From positions 27,146,385-27,210,384 of the forward strand of contig CM067507.1 in NCBI GenBank assembly GCA_034509495.1: a stretch of DNA of 64,000 nt, given 5' to 3'. Under the pieces are notes generated by a model. That model worked only from the letters and a program-made list of their open reading frames with translations. It was not told the origin of the DNA and did no database searches. Shown one piece after another: positions 12,656 to 25,197 of the stretch; positions within the stretch are counted from its first letter, which is position 1; the number at the start of each line of letters is the position of its first letter. This stretch comes from Acestrorhynchus altus (lineage: Eukaryota; Chordata; Actinopteri; Characiformes; Acestrorhynchidae). The translations under genes and the position numbers were made by a program.

Positions 12656-14640
12656 AATGAGATTATATTTGGTTACATTAATGTTGGGTTTGACGAGTTA
12701 ACTCTCAGTTGTGAGCTGATGCTCAGCTGTGTATCAGCTCTTAAGTATTTTCTTTGTCACTCAAGGTCATGTTTCCTTAGAACACAGCAAAAAGTTTTTA
12801 CAGGGTAAAAAAAAGCCTACAGGAATGTGTTCTACAGGAGATCAGGCTGATTTTGATGTCTAGAAAAGTCAATAGAGAGAATCTGTTTGTCCATATGGCA
12901 CTAAATGACCGAAGTAGTATAACTGTATTTTCACTGATGCTTCCAACACTCCCACTGCACATCAGAACACCGTATGCACTGTAAACTAATTATGCAATTT
13001 ATATTATATAGTATATTTGACCATGTTTATGTGTCCTCTATTCAAATACAATGGAGAAAGACTCTGCCATCAAAACAGATTACGATCACAAGAAATCATT
13101 CAGCACATAAGTGGTCTTTGTCAATATTATGTTACATCACCAACATGTCAGACAGACACTATTTCAAGGCAAAAGAATGTAGTGGCTCATGCTACACAAA
13201 AAATGAAACAACAACAGAGAGCAGTTATAGCCATGGCACTGAATGTAATCCAATAGGGCAGGGTGAAGTGATTGGTTACAAATTGAAGTCTCCTCGTACT
13301 GGACCTCACGTCACTGCCAGTTTACTCCAGAACGCTCAGGGCAATGGGTGAGAGTTTTTATCAAAGGAGCTGCTCAGAGCCCTTTATCGAGCGTCTGCCT
13401 GAAAATCAATACAGCAATATATTGTGTTGGAGCAAAGAACTTTTGACTGTGCGTTCTGTCAGGGAGATCATCCATCATGGGTAGTAATGAAGGCCCTGAA
13501 GACTTTTGCTCGCTCCTTATGTCTCAGTCTCAATGTCAGCAGAAAGAACATCTGATCACTGTGTGGTCACTTGACAAATGCTACTAGCTAGTGGTAAGTA
13601 CTGACACCAGTATAGCTTTTGCTTGCAGGGGGGTCTGTGAGTGAGTGAAAGAGTAGCTGCTCACTTTGTGTGGTACATGTCAGAGGCTGTTTTCGACTGG
13701 GAATGAAGAGCCGTATGATGATCTGATACTAAGTTGGCTGATGACACATTTAAACTCTCAATACTTTGAGGAGATCTGTCAAGTCTCTTCGATCGATGGA
13801 GACTTGTGACAAAATGCTAAATACAGGACAGGACGACATGAGTGTTCAGCGACCTTCCTCTGGAAACACTGGTCTATAGAGACGACCATTCGTTGCTACT
13901 AGCATTTAGTTTGATAAAGCATCATTTATTTTCCCAGTTGACTGAAACTTTGTGCACCAAAATGCAGAAGCCAGAGCCAGTTTAAATAATTAAAATGAAT
14001 GTTCTTTTTGTCCTTGATAAAACTATACTTTTTAAAAAGTAATAGAAGCAATGATTTTACCAACTACTCTAAGAACTAATGTTTCAGACACTGTGTCATA
14101 ATAACCTATATTTCAGCAGTTAAAATGTATTATCATGAAATATATTTGCAAAGTATATTAACCTGATGGCTTTTACAAATGACATTCTACTACACCATAA
14201 ACTATAGTGTATATGTACAATCTTCATGATTAATGTGATGTTAAATTTATACTTCCGTGCAGTCTTTAATTCTTTGTTTTTTAAACAAGCCAGTGAAAAA
14301 GAAACACTTTTATAAAACATACTAATAATAACATATAATAGTGTTTTATAATGCATTATGTTGTTCTTGAGCCACTTATTTATACAAAACCAAATGTATT
14401 TTAATTTAAATATTATATAGAGTAGTGCTATACCTTTATCTGTTTTTAGAAAAGAATCTCCATATTGTTAAAAATCTTATTTCTTAATTTTTCTACTTTT
14501 TATTAGAACTTAATTTTAGCAGTTGTTTATCAAAATTAAAATGCTGCAAAATAGATTTTACTATTTTAATTAATTTCAATTCTCAAGTAAAGAGTTTATA
14601 CAGTGACCATATATAGTTGTACTATAGCAACATGGTGATA
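12656..14640. other. No recognised feature
   Basis: AT-rich unique sequence. The 125-aa open frame at 12974-13351 has no recognisable domain, and a second frame overlaps it, so I do not call it a gene. Confidence 0.45.
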
Positions 14641-14795
14641 CTGCAGGTAGTGTCACACTGCTCCACAGGGCTTTGGTTGTGGGTTTGCTTCACAGTTGGG
14701 TCACTTTGATGACTTTAGTGTTTTCCTCATGTATTGGTGCAACTTTCCTCCAGGCACCCAGATTTCCTCCCAAAAATGCATGTGGGATGTGAAAA
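14641..14795 (+). mobile_element. Degenerate SINE fragment
   Basis: GCAGGTAGTGTCACACTGCTCC followed by TTGTGGGTTTGCTTCACAG and TTTCCTCCAGGCACCCAGATTTCCTCCC resembles the head and middle of the fish SINE type seen at 3236 and 21797, heavily decayed. Confidence 0.6.
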
Positions 14796-16099
14796 TGGCA
14801 TTTTTTTAATAAATATATGAATTAGTTTTATATCAAAATGTTCAGAACAATTTTATCTCTCTGTAATGAAGTCCTAGAACACTGTGTGAAGAGATAATCA
14901 AGAAACACAGAATTTGAAATGCTGGCACATTCATCGACACCAGAGGGTTATTATTATTATTGAAACTTGCTAAATCTGCAAGTCATCTAGCATCTGATAT
15001 TTTCAATCAGTCAATGTGTCGGTTAGGCTCTAGTTGAGCATATAAAAGATTTTACAGTTCTGCAGCAGAAATGAAAAGTCGTGCCCCTAGTGGTAATGAG
15101 TTTATGGGGTGAAATCTTTAGACACTCAATTCTGAACTCAATGTCTCACTGATGCAGATCTTGAAGAACGATAGTCCATATGATATATGATTACCAACCA
15201 AGAGGCTTCAGTCTGCAGGCAGCAAAGCAAGTGCTTAAGTATATCTATTCCTAATTTCTATTCATGTCTCACCTAAAAGAACATCATAATGTCCATATAA
15301 TATATGATTATCGATCAAGAGGGAACAGTCTGATTTCAAGAGTGCAAGGGCTCTTGTGGGACTATCTGTGAGAACCCACAATTAGAAATTAACAAAGTTC
15401 TAACCCAAATTCCATTATCATGTTTAAAATCCTGCTTACTTCTAACCAAGCTGGATATCCAACCCCTTATGTAAAGCTGTAGCTTGGACAAATTACTTTC
15501 ATACTATGGTAAAAGACATGGATTTGATGCAACAAACCACTGGGCCAGAGCACAACCATCAGTGTACAGAGCCCTTGAGTCAGCACTATTTGAAGAGCCT
15601 TCTTGATAGCAGTTGTATTTGATCAATCCAGCAACAGAGGCTTGACGTTGCACCAGATGACACAGCCAAACCTTTCATATATGGTTACTGCTCTAGAGCT
15701 CCTGAACATACTGTCCTCAGCATTGACAAGATCACACTGACCTGACAGCACTTCCTATGGGGGGGCCCCTCATGTCTTCTTGCCGTTACCGTGGGTTACA
15801 GGGGTTGACTGACAGCTCAGACTCTTCTATGGAGCAGAATGTTGTGCCACAGTCCATTTGATTGGTGCACTAGAGACAAAGTTCTTTAAATCAACACAAT
15901 TTTCTTTAACACTGTGAAAGGTGTTCTTCATTATTTGCATGATTAACATGGCATCCATATGATCTAAATTGTCAAGGTTTAATAAAAAATAATAATCTAA
16001 TGATTTATAAAAAATATTTGTGCATATTTGCACTCATCAAAACATAGTTGTACCTAGAAGGACGTGTTGGACTGTAGTGCTATAAGGAAAGAAGATAAA
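14796..16099. other. No recognised feature
   Basis: Unique AT-rich sequence. The motif CCATATGATATATGATTA at about 15177 recurs as CCATATAATATATGATTA at about 15293, hinting at an old local duplication. Confidence 0.4.
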
Positions 16100-16580
16100 A
16101 GCTTCAAGGAACAATAAATTATTACAATTTTGACTGACTTGAGCAATGTTAATTGCTATTACATAAACAGAAGTGGTGTCTCTCAGTATGGAGTCGGATA
16201 TGACACAACATGGGGAGAAGATAGGTCTGCAGATGTGTCTTCATGCCTTCACAGGTGTGGACAAGGGCTGCCCTGCTTTACTGAGTGTGTGTTCAGTAAA
16301 GTTAGAGCCACTGGTTGCAGCACTTCATTAACATTGGTGTGTAACGAAGACAAAAGATGATCTGGCATCCTTGTCCACAAGGCCATCTTGGTGACAACAC
16401 ACCATTGATCTTGACATTGACCACGATGCCTCCAAATCCATTGGTTATCTCCACCAAGACAAAAAATGACCTGCTGCCATTCTGAGTGACTCCATGGCAG
16501 TCTGGCACGACACCATTGCAGTTGATTCCTTTTTGAATAAGAGTGTATCTCAAGGCAGTATATATAATGTCTTTTATTGT
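16100..16580 (+). mobile_element. Unnamed transposon-like family B (fragment 1)
   Basis: Starts AAGGAACAATAAATTATTAC, matching the TIR-like end at 17398. It continues GTGTCTCTCAGTATGGAGTC, matching 17467. The right part (16340-16560) is not shared with the other copies and I do not recognise it. Confidence 0.6.
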
Positions 16581-17397
16581 GACTGTCTAATGGGACCTGG
16601 TCTTACCATCTAACAATAGCAAGCATGTTCAGACAACTGATGACACTGCTTATTTATGTTCTTTTATCTGACTGATGCAATGCAACAACAAATGATAACT
16701 ACTATTAAGGAATATCATATTAAGCAGCTATTTTATCAACGTTTGACATTCGCTAAAAATGATTTGTTCTGAAGTGTATTCACCATACATTTCACAGTCC
16801 ACAAGCCAAGTCACTAACTCCTGCTCTATCCCCCTATAAACTCACTGTTCCCCACCTCTTTACCAGTCTCTTCCACTGCAGCACATTGAAAACCTGATTA
16901 ATTGACTTGTCAGCAGAGTATTTTTATCCTGTTCCCCTGACGGCTACAGATCCACAGACCTTCTCAGTGTCCTTCTGCGTCCTGCCGAGTGCTGGGTGAT
17001 GCTCAAGGCCAATAGGGACATTCCAGTACCTTCTGGAATGGGCGAACCTTCTCATTTGAGGAAAAGAAGGTTGGAATGTCCTGTTCAGACAATAATCCTA
17101 GGATGTGAGGCTCCATGTCACGTAGTCTATGAGCAGACATTCATTGCAAATTCACTGTGTCAGTGGAATAACATAGCATAAAGGAGCACAGGCTCCATCT
17201 GATGATGTTACATCAGTGGCTGCTCAGTGGAGATGCTGCATCTGTATGCAGAAACAATTGGGTTGAGAAGCTTTGCTGTTCTGCCAATTCCTTCTGTGTT
17301 GAGCATGGTTTACCACCTAGCTTTGAACTGATTATAGTACTCATCATCAAAAAATAGTTACTGATGGATTGCAATGCTATTCAGAGAGACATCAAGA
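16581..17397. other. No recognised gene; contains one member of a paired motif
   Basis: 17241-17290 (TGCAGAAACAATTGGGTTGA, GAAGCTTTGCTGTTCTGC) resembles 20960-21005 (TGCAGAAACAGTCTGGTTAA, GGAGCTTTGCCGTTCTGC). Otherwise the sequence is unique and AT-rich. Confidence 0.4.
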
Positions 17398-18130
17398 TTA
17401 TCAGGAACAATAAATGATTCAGGTTTATATAAGCAATATTTATTGAGCTACAGATACAGACATAGTGTCTCTCAGTATGGTGTTGGATATAATGCAACAT
17501 GCCAGAGATATCTGCATGGAGTTGTAGAGGTTCTTAATGGTGTCCTATAATAATCTGTCTCTCGCTGCTTGAATATTCTCTGTAGTTCCTGCAGATTTTG
17601 CTATAAAGTTGGGTTTTGATAGCATGTCCAATAGCATCCCACAAATTCATTTAAGTATAGGTCTAACGATGCGGATGCTGGAAGAGCACACACACATGTT
17701 CATCATCTCACCAAAACATAACTCATCACAGAAGAAGTTCTCCATCTCCATGGTTCATAGTTCAGATCCTGGTGCATGACCTTTTCTATCTACTGCTGCC
17801 AACAGCCTACTATGATAATATCTGCATGACTGGTATTGTACATAATGTGCCATCCAGCTTCCTGAAGCCCTATGATGCAACCCCTCTTGAACTATTCCAA
17901 CAGCTCAAATTGCTTTCAAGCACTTCACTGAGGCATGCTTCACTTGCAAATGATTCTACCAACGCAACACCACAAGTCAGAATGAAAGACATGACCTTAT
18001 ATAATCAGTCAGGTACAGCTATAAGGCCCGTCCACACACACAGCTTGTCTAGTCCCGCCAATAGGATAGGACTTGGTGGAACAGATAAACATGGACTTAG
18101 CTAAGCACCATACTTAAAGCCCATACTGGC
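17398..18130 (+). mobile_element. Unnamed transposon-like family B (best copy)
   Basis: The 5' end reads TATCAGGAACAATAAATGAT, then TTTATTGAGCTACAGATACAG and GTGTCTCTCAGTATGGTGTT. About 595 bp in, ATGACCTTATATAATCAGTC is followed by AGGTACAGCTATAAGGCCCGT. The same block lies at the same distance from the end in the inverted copy at 54880-55645. A 110-aa open frame lies inside but shows no known domain. Class unknown; the behaviour suggests a non-autonomous DNA element. Confidence 0.6.
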
Positions 18131-18955
18131 ACTATACTAACAGCATTGAGCTATTGAACAATGAAACTGTGGTCTGTGGAAAATTGGTGCTGCGTAAGAG
18201 ATATTCAGTCAAGAGCAGATCTGTGCTCCTCTTCACCTACAATGTGTTTTAACAAGGTATCTTTACATAATGAAGTGTACATAAATCTGTTATGGTTAAA
18301 TATTCAGGTTGCAACTTCATGTGCATGAAAATGTTCATCCAAAAATGATTCTTTAATTTTAGACCGTGTTTAGTGCATGAAAATGAAACATTTTCATATT
18401 TAATTAGAATTTTATTTGATTGCAAACCATGAGTAATTAAGTATTAAGAATAATTAACAAATGTTAACAAACATATTTAAGCTGTATACACATCAGTTAT
18501 AGATGTGTTTGCAGTAACTGAACTAAAAAAACCCTTCATTATCAGTTAATGTTCTTAGAGACTTACAACTTATTAGTAAATATGAATTCATATTTCATAT
18601 GCAAGTTAACACCATCATACATTACATAAACTCATGCATGATTGATCATTAATTGATCACGTAGAGATATTTTTTCAGTCCCTAATCTAAAGTTAACCAG
18701 GATGATAAATATTGTTAATCTTAATCCAGTTGTAATCATTTAGCTCATATTTACAGATAATCAATTAAAAAAAAAACTCCAATTACACCAAGACTAAAAC
18801 AAAACAATGCCTTTAATTACAAAAAGCATTTCCTTATCTCTGTTTCTAAATCTCAACTAAAATGTTTCTCTTTACACGTGCTTTTTGTTAACACGTCCTC
18901 TAAGGACTCTCTTTTTGTGCGACATCAGATTATCTGGGGTCAATAAATTCTCTCA
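18131..18955. other. No recognised feature, very AT-rich
   Basis: Contains many TAATTA/ATTAAT words (18360-18830), which are homeodomain-type core sites but also simply reflect composition. Confidence 0.35.
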
Positions 18956-18959
18956 CTCT

Positions 18960-19435
18960 CTCCCCCCATGTCCTGAGCTGCCCCTGCTACCTGGCTGATG
19001 TTGGTCCGTGCCCTCTCCTGATGCTTAATCCTGACAAATCTATCTAGATGTCCACTCATCCCACATCTGAGACTCCACTGCAAGCTTAGAATATTTAACC
19101 TGTAGGGACTTCCATACTAACACTAAGCTTGTATCCTACTCACACTTCTATTCCCACATAACTCAGTACCCATTTACATTCACATTACATTTACCACTAG
19201 CTATACTTCTCTGTTGTTTTACTTTTTATGCCTATGTCTGTGTAATCCGGTGTCCAGAGGAGGATGGGTTCCTCTCTTGAGCCTTGGTTCCTTCTAGCCT
19301 GAAGGAGTTTTTCCTTGCCACTCTTGCCCGCTGGCTTGTTCAACTGTGGCTTGGACCCGGATTTCTGTAAAACTGCTTTGTGACAACTCCTTTGTAGTAA
19401 AAATTGCTATATAAAACTTTGATTAATTGCTTTAT
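18960..19435 (+). mobile_element. Non-LTR retrotransposon 3' tail or SINE (family C, longest copy)
   Basis: Contains CTGCTACCTGGCTGATG, the block GGAGGATGGGTTCC...GGAGTTTTTCCTTGCCACT, CTGTAAAACTGCTTTGTGAC and the end GCTATATAAAACTTTGATT. The same block is at 40725-40820 and, inverted, at 42810-43010. Confidence 0.75.
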
Positions 19436-21796
19436 ATCTCCACACCTTATCTTGATTTTGAGCTGAAGTCCATCAGCCACTTCTTTTATGTTAACATATC
19501 AAACAAAGGGCATTCATTTGGCCTATGCATCAAACAGAAAGAACAAAGATTTGTGTAAAGTGTTGAGGTATGTGTGAGGTTCATATTCCAAAATATTCAG
19601 TATGCAGTAATTTACAGCTTACAATGGACAATCTGTGTGAACTGCATTTCCACCTTCCCCTTCTCTTTCTCTAGCAGTTGTTTTGTTTTGGTGGCTACCA
19701 AGCTGTCTGTTGGAGATACAGCTGGACCTGGTAAGACTGGTAAGGCAAACACATTTCCCTCATTCCTATTAATACAATAACTGTGCAATATATATATACA
19801 CTACATGTAGTGGCACTCTCTGTAAATACCTTTGTACCACACATTGCTGCTAGTCCAACAACCAGTACTTGAAATACGAATTTTCTTTAAATGGTTTACT
19901 TATAAAACACAAAAGTAGACATTACAGTGGACCCATACTTCTTGGTCAAAACACTGTGTTGCTTCCAATGTCTCTAGCTGCAATCTAACGTTAACTCAAG
20001 TGGCAGAAAATCATGTGTCGCTGTAGGAAGCCAAAATTACAGAACAGTTCTTTAAAAATGTACGTTACTAAATTATATGTTTTAGAAAATACAATCATTA
20101 TGAATTCTTATTAAATTATCTGCATCATATTTTAACCTTTTTAGCTCAATTATTACCAGAATTGAATTAACCCTTAAATGGCTCTTACACTACTGGTCAA
20201 CACAATATGGGTTCTGAAATTTTTTTGACCGGTACACATATATTATGCAGTCGCAAGCTTTTGACAGAATATGTTTGGGTGTTGGACCCCTCTGAAACCT
20301 GGCAGTGAGACTGAGGTATGTGTAACTGCAGTAACACAATTGTGTGTAATACCCTTGCAGCAGCACTACATGCTGTGATATCAGTATTACTGGTCTGACA
20401 CACTGCTGTACACTAGCTGTCAATCATTTGTACATTTTCAAATTCTGATTCACTAATGATTTGTTCATGTTTGAAAATATGAATGCACACATGGGTCCCA
20501 ACAAAAATGTATTAACGTTCAAATTTTGATGAACTAATGAGTCATTAATATTTGCAAATACTAAAGCACACATTGGCAACATGAAACACCATCGATATGC
20601 ATTTAATAGTTCTCAGCAATCAGTGATTTGTTCATTTTCAAATTCTAATAAACAAGTGATTTGTTAATATTAGTAACTACATGAACAGTCGTTGTTGTTA
20701 ACAGTTGTTAACATTCAAATTCTGATGAACTAAAATATGATTTGTTCACAGCCACTAATCTTTACTTAATGATTTATTAATGAAAGTTAATATAACGCTT
20801 TACCCATCACTGCTACAAATGAATGGATACATGTATCTGCAGAATTATGGAGCGGTGTAGGCAATATTACACTGAGAATATCAATGTTATCATAACACAT
20901 TATGCAAACAACCAGATATTTAGGCGGTTAAAAAAGAAAACAGGTTCAGCATTTCTACTGCATGCAGAAACAGTCTGGTTAAGGAGCTTTGCCGTTCTGC
21001 AAGCCCTTCAAAGCTTCCCTTGAGACTGTGTAATGCAATTAAGCTCATGAGTTTCTGCCATAGCAGGGGAAGTTAAATTCAATTCACTTCTTCTGATTGT
21101 TAACAAAAGCCCCAGTTGGCGCTTGCTATTTCTGTGTAACAGAAACCTTTGAAAAATGTTTGGCTGAGTAATTATTCAATTTCATTTAATGGGCCACACC
21201 ACCACAAGGGAGATGCTTAAAAAGTCAATGCTCTGTCTGTGCTCAGTCTAAAGCCTTTACACACTTCAAATAGTCAAAGTGAAAAGCAACTTATTTCATA
21301 AGATTCTTAAAATTCATAACTTTCCTTGATAAGCAGTGTCAGAGTGGTGTGGTGGGAATAGGGTTTTTCATCTCAGAAGTACATTGTACAAATATCTGTC
21401 TAAAATCTTCAATTTAATGGCAGAAATTAATAACCTACTGTAAATAATATTCAGAAGTTTGCTCCCAGACAAATTTAGACTCTAAGTGAGCCAATACTGC
21501 AGTCATTTAGTAAATGAAATGGAAATCAGCAGCATGGTGCATACATGCTTTTCAAGTAGTTGAGACCATTAGAGTAAATTTCAATAGTATACTTTTAAGA
21601 GAAGAGTGGTCATCATATCTGTAAATGGATAAAGCTTGAATCACATTGGAAAAGACTGAGCTGTAACAAATCATGTTCAAAGAGTATGCAGGGATGAACT
21701 GGCCATAAGGACAACCAGGAAAAATCGTGGTGGGCCAAATTAAGTTGCTAGTCCAGTCCAGGTTCATGTGATTCAACAGAACAGCAGTTCTGTTTC
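19436..21796. other. No recognised gene
   Basis: AT-rich. Internal repeats of a decayed unit (CAAATTCTGATGAACTAATGA-like) appear at 20435-20740. The region also includes the second paired-motif copy at 20960-21005. Confidence 0.4.
20420..20745 (+). repeat. Degenerate tandem repeat of about 85-90 bp
   Basis: Blocks like TTTTCAAATTCTGATTCACTAATGATTTGTTCATG, CAAATTTTGATGAACTAATGAGTCATTAATATTTGC, TTTTCAAATTCTAATAAACAAGTGATTTGTTAATA and CAAATTCTGATGAACTAAAATATGATTTGTTC recur roughly every 80-90 bp. Confidence 0.65.
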
Positions 21797-22211
21797 AGGG
21801 TGGGATGTTTAGTGGTTAGGATGTTTGCCTCGCAGCACTGGAGTCTTGGCTTCAAGGCCTGGGTGGAGTTTCCATGTTCTCCCTGTGTCTGCACGGGGTT
21901 CCTCCAGGTACTCTGGTTTCCTCCCACATTCCAAAGATATGGGAATCTGGTGAATTGGCTACTTTAAATTCCCCTGGTGTGTGAATGAGTGTGTAAGTGT
22001 ATGTATGCCAGTCCACAACTGGGCATACAGACAATCTATCCTGGGTGAACCCCTCTGGTGCTCAATACAGTCCTCCAAGTGAATGTCCCTTTCTGGTAGA
22101 AAGTGCACTATGTGTAATTGGCTGCCACATGTTGGTGTGTTTTGGTTCAGTGCTGATAGCAAAGCATCCCTGTGTATCTAGAAAGGCGCTGTATAAATGG
22201 AACTTCGTTTA
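21797..22211 (+). mobile_element. SINE-like retroposon (copy 2, better preserved)
   Basis: This is the same family as 3236-3660. The head reads TTTAGTGGTTAGGATGTTTG, resembling a tRNA A box, followed by a B-box-like TTCAAGGCC. The middle has CTCCCTGTGTCTGC and TTTCCTCCCACATTCCAAAG. The tail is ATCTAGAAAGGCGCTGTATAAATGG. The tail type is shared with non-LTR elements that supply reverse transcriptase (family knowledge). Confidence 0.85.
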
Positions 22212-23268
22212 TTTAGATGTAGTGTTTGCTATACGCTCGCTGGCCACTTTATTACAAATTAAGTACACAATTACACACTTAAGGACTGTTATCCTCAGCA
22301 CCAAAGAAACACATTCATATATTTTATCCATATGTCTTAGAACACATATTATTCAAATGTCTTCACTGTAGAGGAACAATGCCCTTTGCACTTCCAATAT
22401 TTTCAGATAAGATTGTCTTGCTTTACAGGCAAAACCACAATTTTTGTGACTTTAATGTACATTAATGTACCCCTCATCTGCATGTGTCTGAATGGGTTTG
22501 TAAGGGTATTACTCACTGTGTATGCATGTTTGGCTAGCAGTGTACCACTTATCTCGCACCAGTGAGCAGCCTCGACTGGTCTGAGTATGAAGTAGATTTG
22601 TTTCATGCATAAAAAAAAAGTCACACGAGTACTGCGGCCTTTGCTGATAGAGACGTGAAGCCCGCAGGACCATGAGAAAGGGATGGTTCGTATGGAAGGG
22701 AGGGTCATGGTGTGAATATAACAGCAATATAGAAAAAATCCATCCACAGTTGTTCATAGATGCAGGGTGTGAAATTCTGGTTCACTCACTTCAGTGGAGG
22801 ATGAGAAATGCATGTGGCCAAGTGGTATAAAAATTTAGAATAGACTTCCATTCAAATTGACCACATTTAGTCTTTATCTCTACTAAATTCAAATTTCACA
22901 CATTTTCAACTCTAGTATTTTAATCACCTTTGTAGTTGCGATAATATTGTGCTGTTTTGAAGCAAATAAATAACTCTCGGTCAGAGCCAGGATTAAGCAC
23001 AGAATTGTAGTGAATTGTGTTATAGTATTTTTTTAAATTATTAGTATTATTAATTCATTATGTTGCATGTTATGTTATGAGCATGTTAAAAAAGGTTATC
23101 CCCTCAAATCTGCAATTGCACTGGAGCAACTAGGTTTGAAAACATTTGCCTTTAGCTGAATTACTCATTAATGTTAGATGCTCAAAAGAAAGATTCCTGC
23201 ATTTTGGTTCATAGCAGATATAGGTTGTTTGTATGATAGACAGGAAGGTGTGAGCAAAATGATGCTCC
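22212..23268. other. No recognised gene; short transposon-end-like motif at 22233
   Basis: CGCTGGCCACTTTATTACAA near 22238 resembles the end of a common fish DNA transposon (CTGGCCACTTTATTAGGTAC as I recall it). The rest is unremarkable and AT-rich. Confidence 0.35.
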
Positions 23269-23545
23269 CAGGCGGCACAGCCATCTAAACGTTAGCCCTA
23301 TTATCAGTAGACTGGATCAACTGTTTGGATCTCTGGTGATGCTAGAGCCATCTGTGGCACAATGGGCCTAGCTCTGTTGATGGGTGGATGGCCCTCCCTC
23401 TCCCCCATGTCTGTGTGAGATGCTAGTTGGTTATGGAGAGAGGCGATGTTACAGAACTGACTGTCCTCCAATCACATTCACCTGTGCAGTGATGCTGTAT
23501 TGGTGGCATTGGCTGTACAATGGCTGGTTTAATGTGACATGGATA
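23269..23545 (+). mobile_element. SINE-like repeat, family D (copy 1)
   Basis: GGCGGCACAGCCATCTAAAC leads in, and GGATGGCCCTCCCTCTCCCCCA in the middle is shared with 35513-35535. It ends TGGCTGTACAATGGCTGGTT. It looks like a dispersed repeat, not a gene. Confidence 0.6.
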
Positions 23546-25197
23546 AAGCAGTAATAGCTGTGACTCATGGGAGTCTTCACTACTGCGTGTGAATTAAACA
23601 AGCATGTGTTCAAATATTTTTGATGTCATTTTCAATGTCTTCACTCATTATGTAATAATACACTGTTAGAGAGCATAGTTCTCTTTCCTCGGCCAAGAAG
23701 ATACGTGCATTAGACATGAATCTTCGGCTCTCATAGCAACATGCTCAGAGTTTGGTCATCAACTGAGAAAAAGTCAGATACACTCTTCCAGCGCAAACAT
23801 TTCACTTATCAAATGACAGTGAAATGAATAGTCACTAATGTTAATGACCCTCCAGATTCCATACCGCCTTCATGGCGAAAACAGATGAATTCTATTGAGT
23901 CTAAATAGTTTATAGTGTGTGCAGAGAGCTTGAGCTTGCATGTTAACATGTGAAAAGAAATAAACTCTCAGCAGCCCAGCTGTTCTCAAGAGAGAAGGAC
24001 TGATTGGCTCTCTGCTGGGGAGGATTGTGGAGCTGACAGGGAAGCTTGTCCCACAGCTGGCTTAGCACTGTCTCTGTTAGAACTAAACAAGCCTGCAGCT
24101 GTGTTTAGCAAAGCATGGCTCTCTAATTAAAACAGGTAGGCCTTCACAGGAGCACGCCGTCCCTTGATACCAGCTTTCAAACAATCATGACTACTTCATT
24201 GTTGTTGGCTGAGGTTGAGTCGTCTGTCACTACAGCTGCAAAATTACTGGGAGTGAATTTTTTTTTTTGTCTGTGATGAGGCAGGACAGAAGGGGTCAAA
24301 GTGTCTTCTCATCATGATACCATATTTCTGCTGCAAACGGACCTACATGCACTCAGCATTGGATATGTGGAACAGCTGAGTTTGTGCAGGAAACCACCGG
24401 CCATTTATCCACCCCATGATGTCTCATGTGCATGCAAGAAGCTGAAGGCATGCAGCGTGTTATTGATTGCTCCACCGTTATGCATGCTTAGCATATTCTG
24501 CCCAAGCCATTGTGGCCACAGGGAGAACATGGGAGAAAATGAAATAAATAAATAAAAGAAACTGCAGTATATAATGAAGAGGAGGCTAAACTGCTGAGCT
24601 TGTGCAGGAATATGGGCACCCATGTGGCAGCTGTGCAGATATGGAGCATGAGCTGTGCTTCATGTTACTGTACGGAGCTCCTAAACAATGTTTCAGCACC
24701 CAGAGGAACACTGCAGGCAACATGAACAGGACAAATGCCTTTGAAAAGGTCAACAAAGAAAATAATGTCCTTCCCTTCATGCAAATACGTGGGAGATCTG
24801 CTCATCACAACCAAAATTAAGATGCCAAAGTGTATTTATAGTAATATATGCCCTCATTTTGAGCTGAGTAATGAAATAATATGCATTATTAAATGTGTGT
24901 CCAAAAGGCTTTGTGGTTTTTGTGGTTCCTGAATGGTTCTTTGATGTTCAACTTTAGCAGTCAGTGAACTTAATGTATTAAAGGCAACAAAGAATGCTTA
25001 ATATATAGTGTTACCTCTCGTTGTATTCTTTCAGAGTGATGTGCTGTTAGCAAGCTGAAGAGTTAGGTTAGCTTTGGGTCATGAGTTTAGTCAAGTTTTC
25101 AAAAGAGTCGGGTTTGCTTTGTTGGCCAGAGACTTTGAGCTCCCTTTCAACAGACACTGGCACAGGAAAGGCTAATGTGGGGCTCACATGGGTGGAA
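23546..25197. other. No recognised gene; candidate regulatory block at 23960-24145
   Basis: The 23960-24145 part is GC-richer, not repetitive, holds CAGCTG E-boxes (CCCAGCTGTTC, CCACAGCTGGC, GCAGCTGTG) and ends with CTAATTAAAACAGG. Three CAGCTG sites in about 140 bp is above chance. The rest shows nothing supported. Confidence 0.35.

Noticed and set aside
12974..13351. 125-aa open frame
   Set aside because: No recognisable domain, another frame overlaps it on the same strand, and composition is AT-biased like the surroundings.
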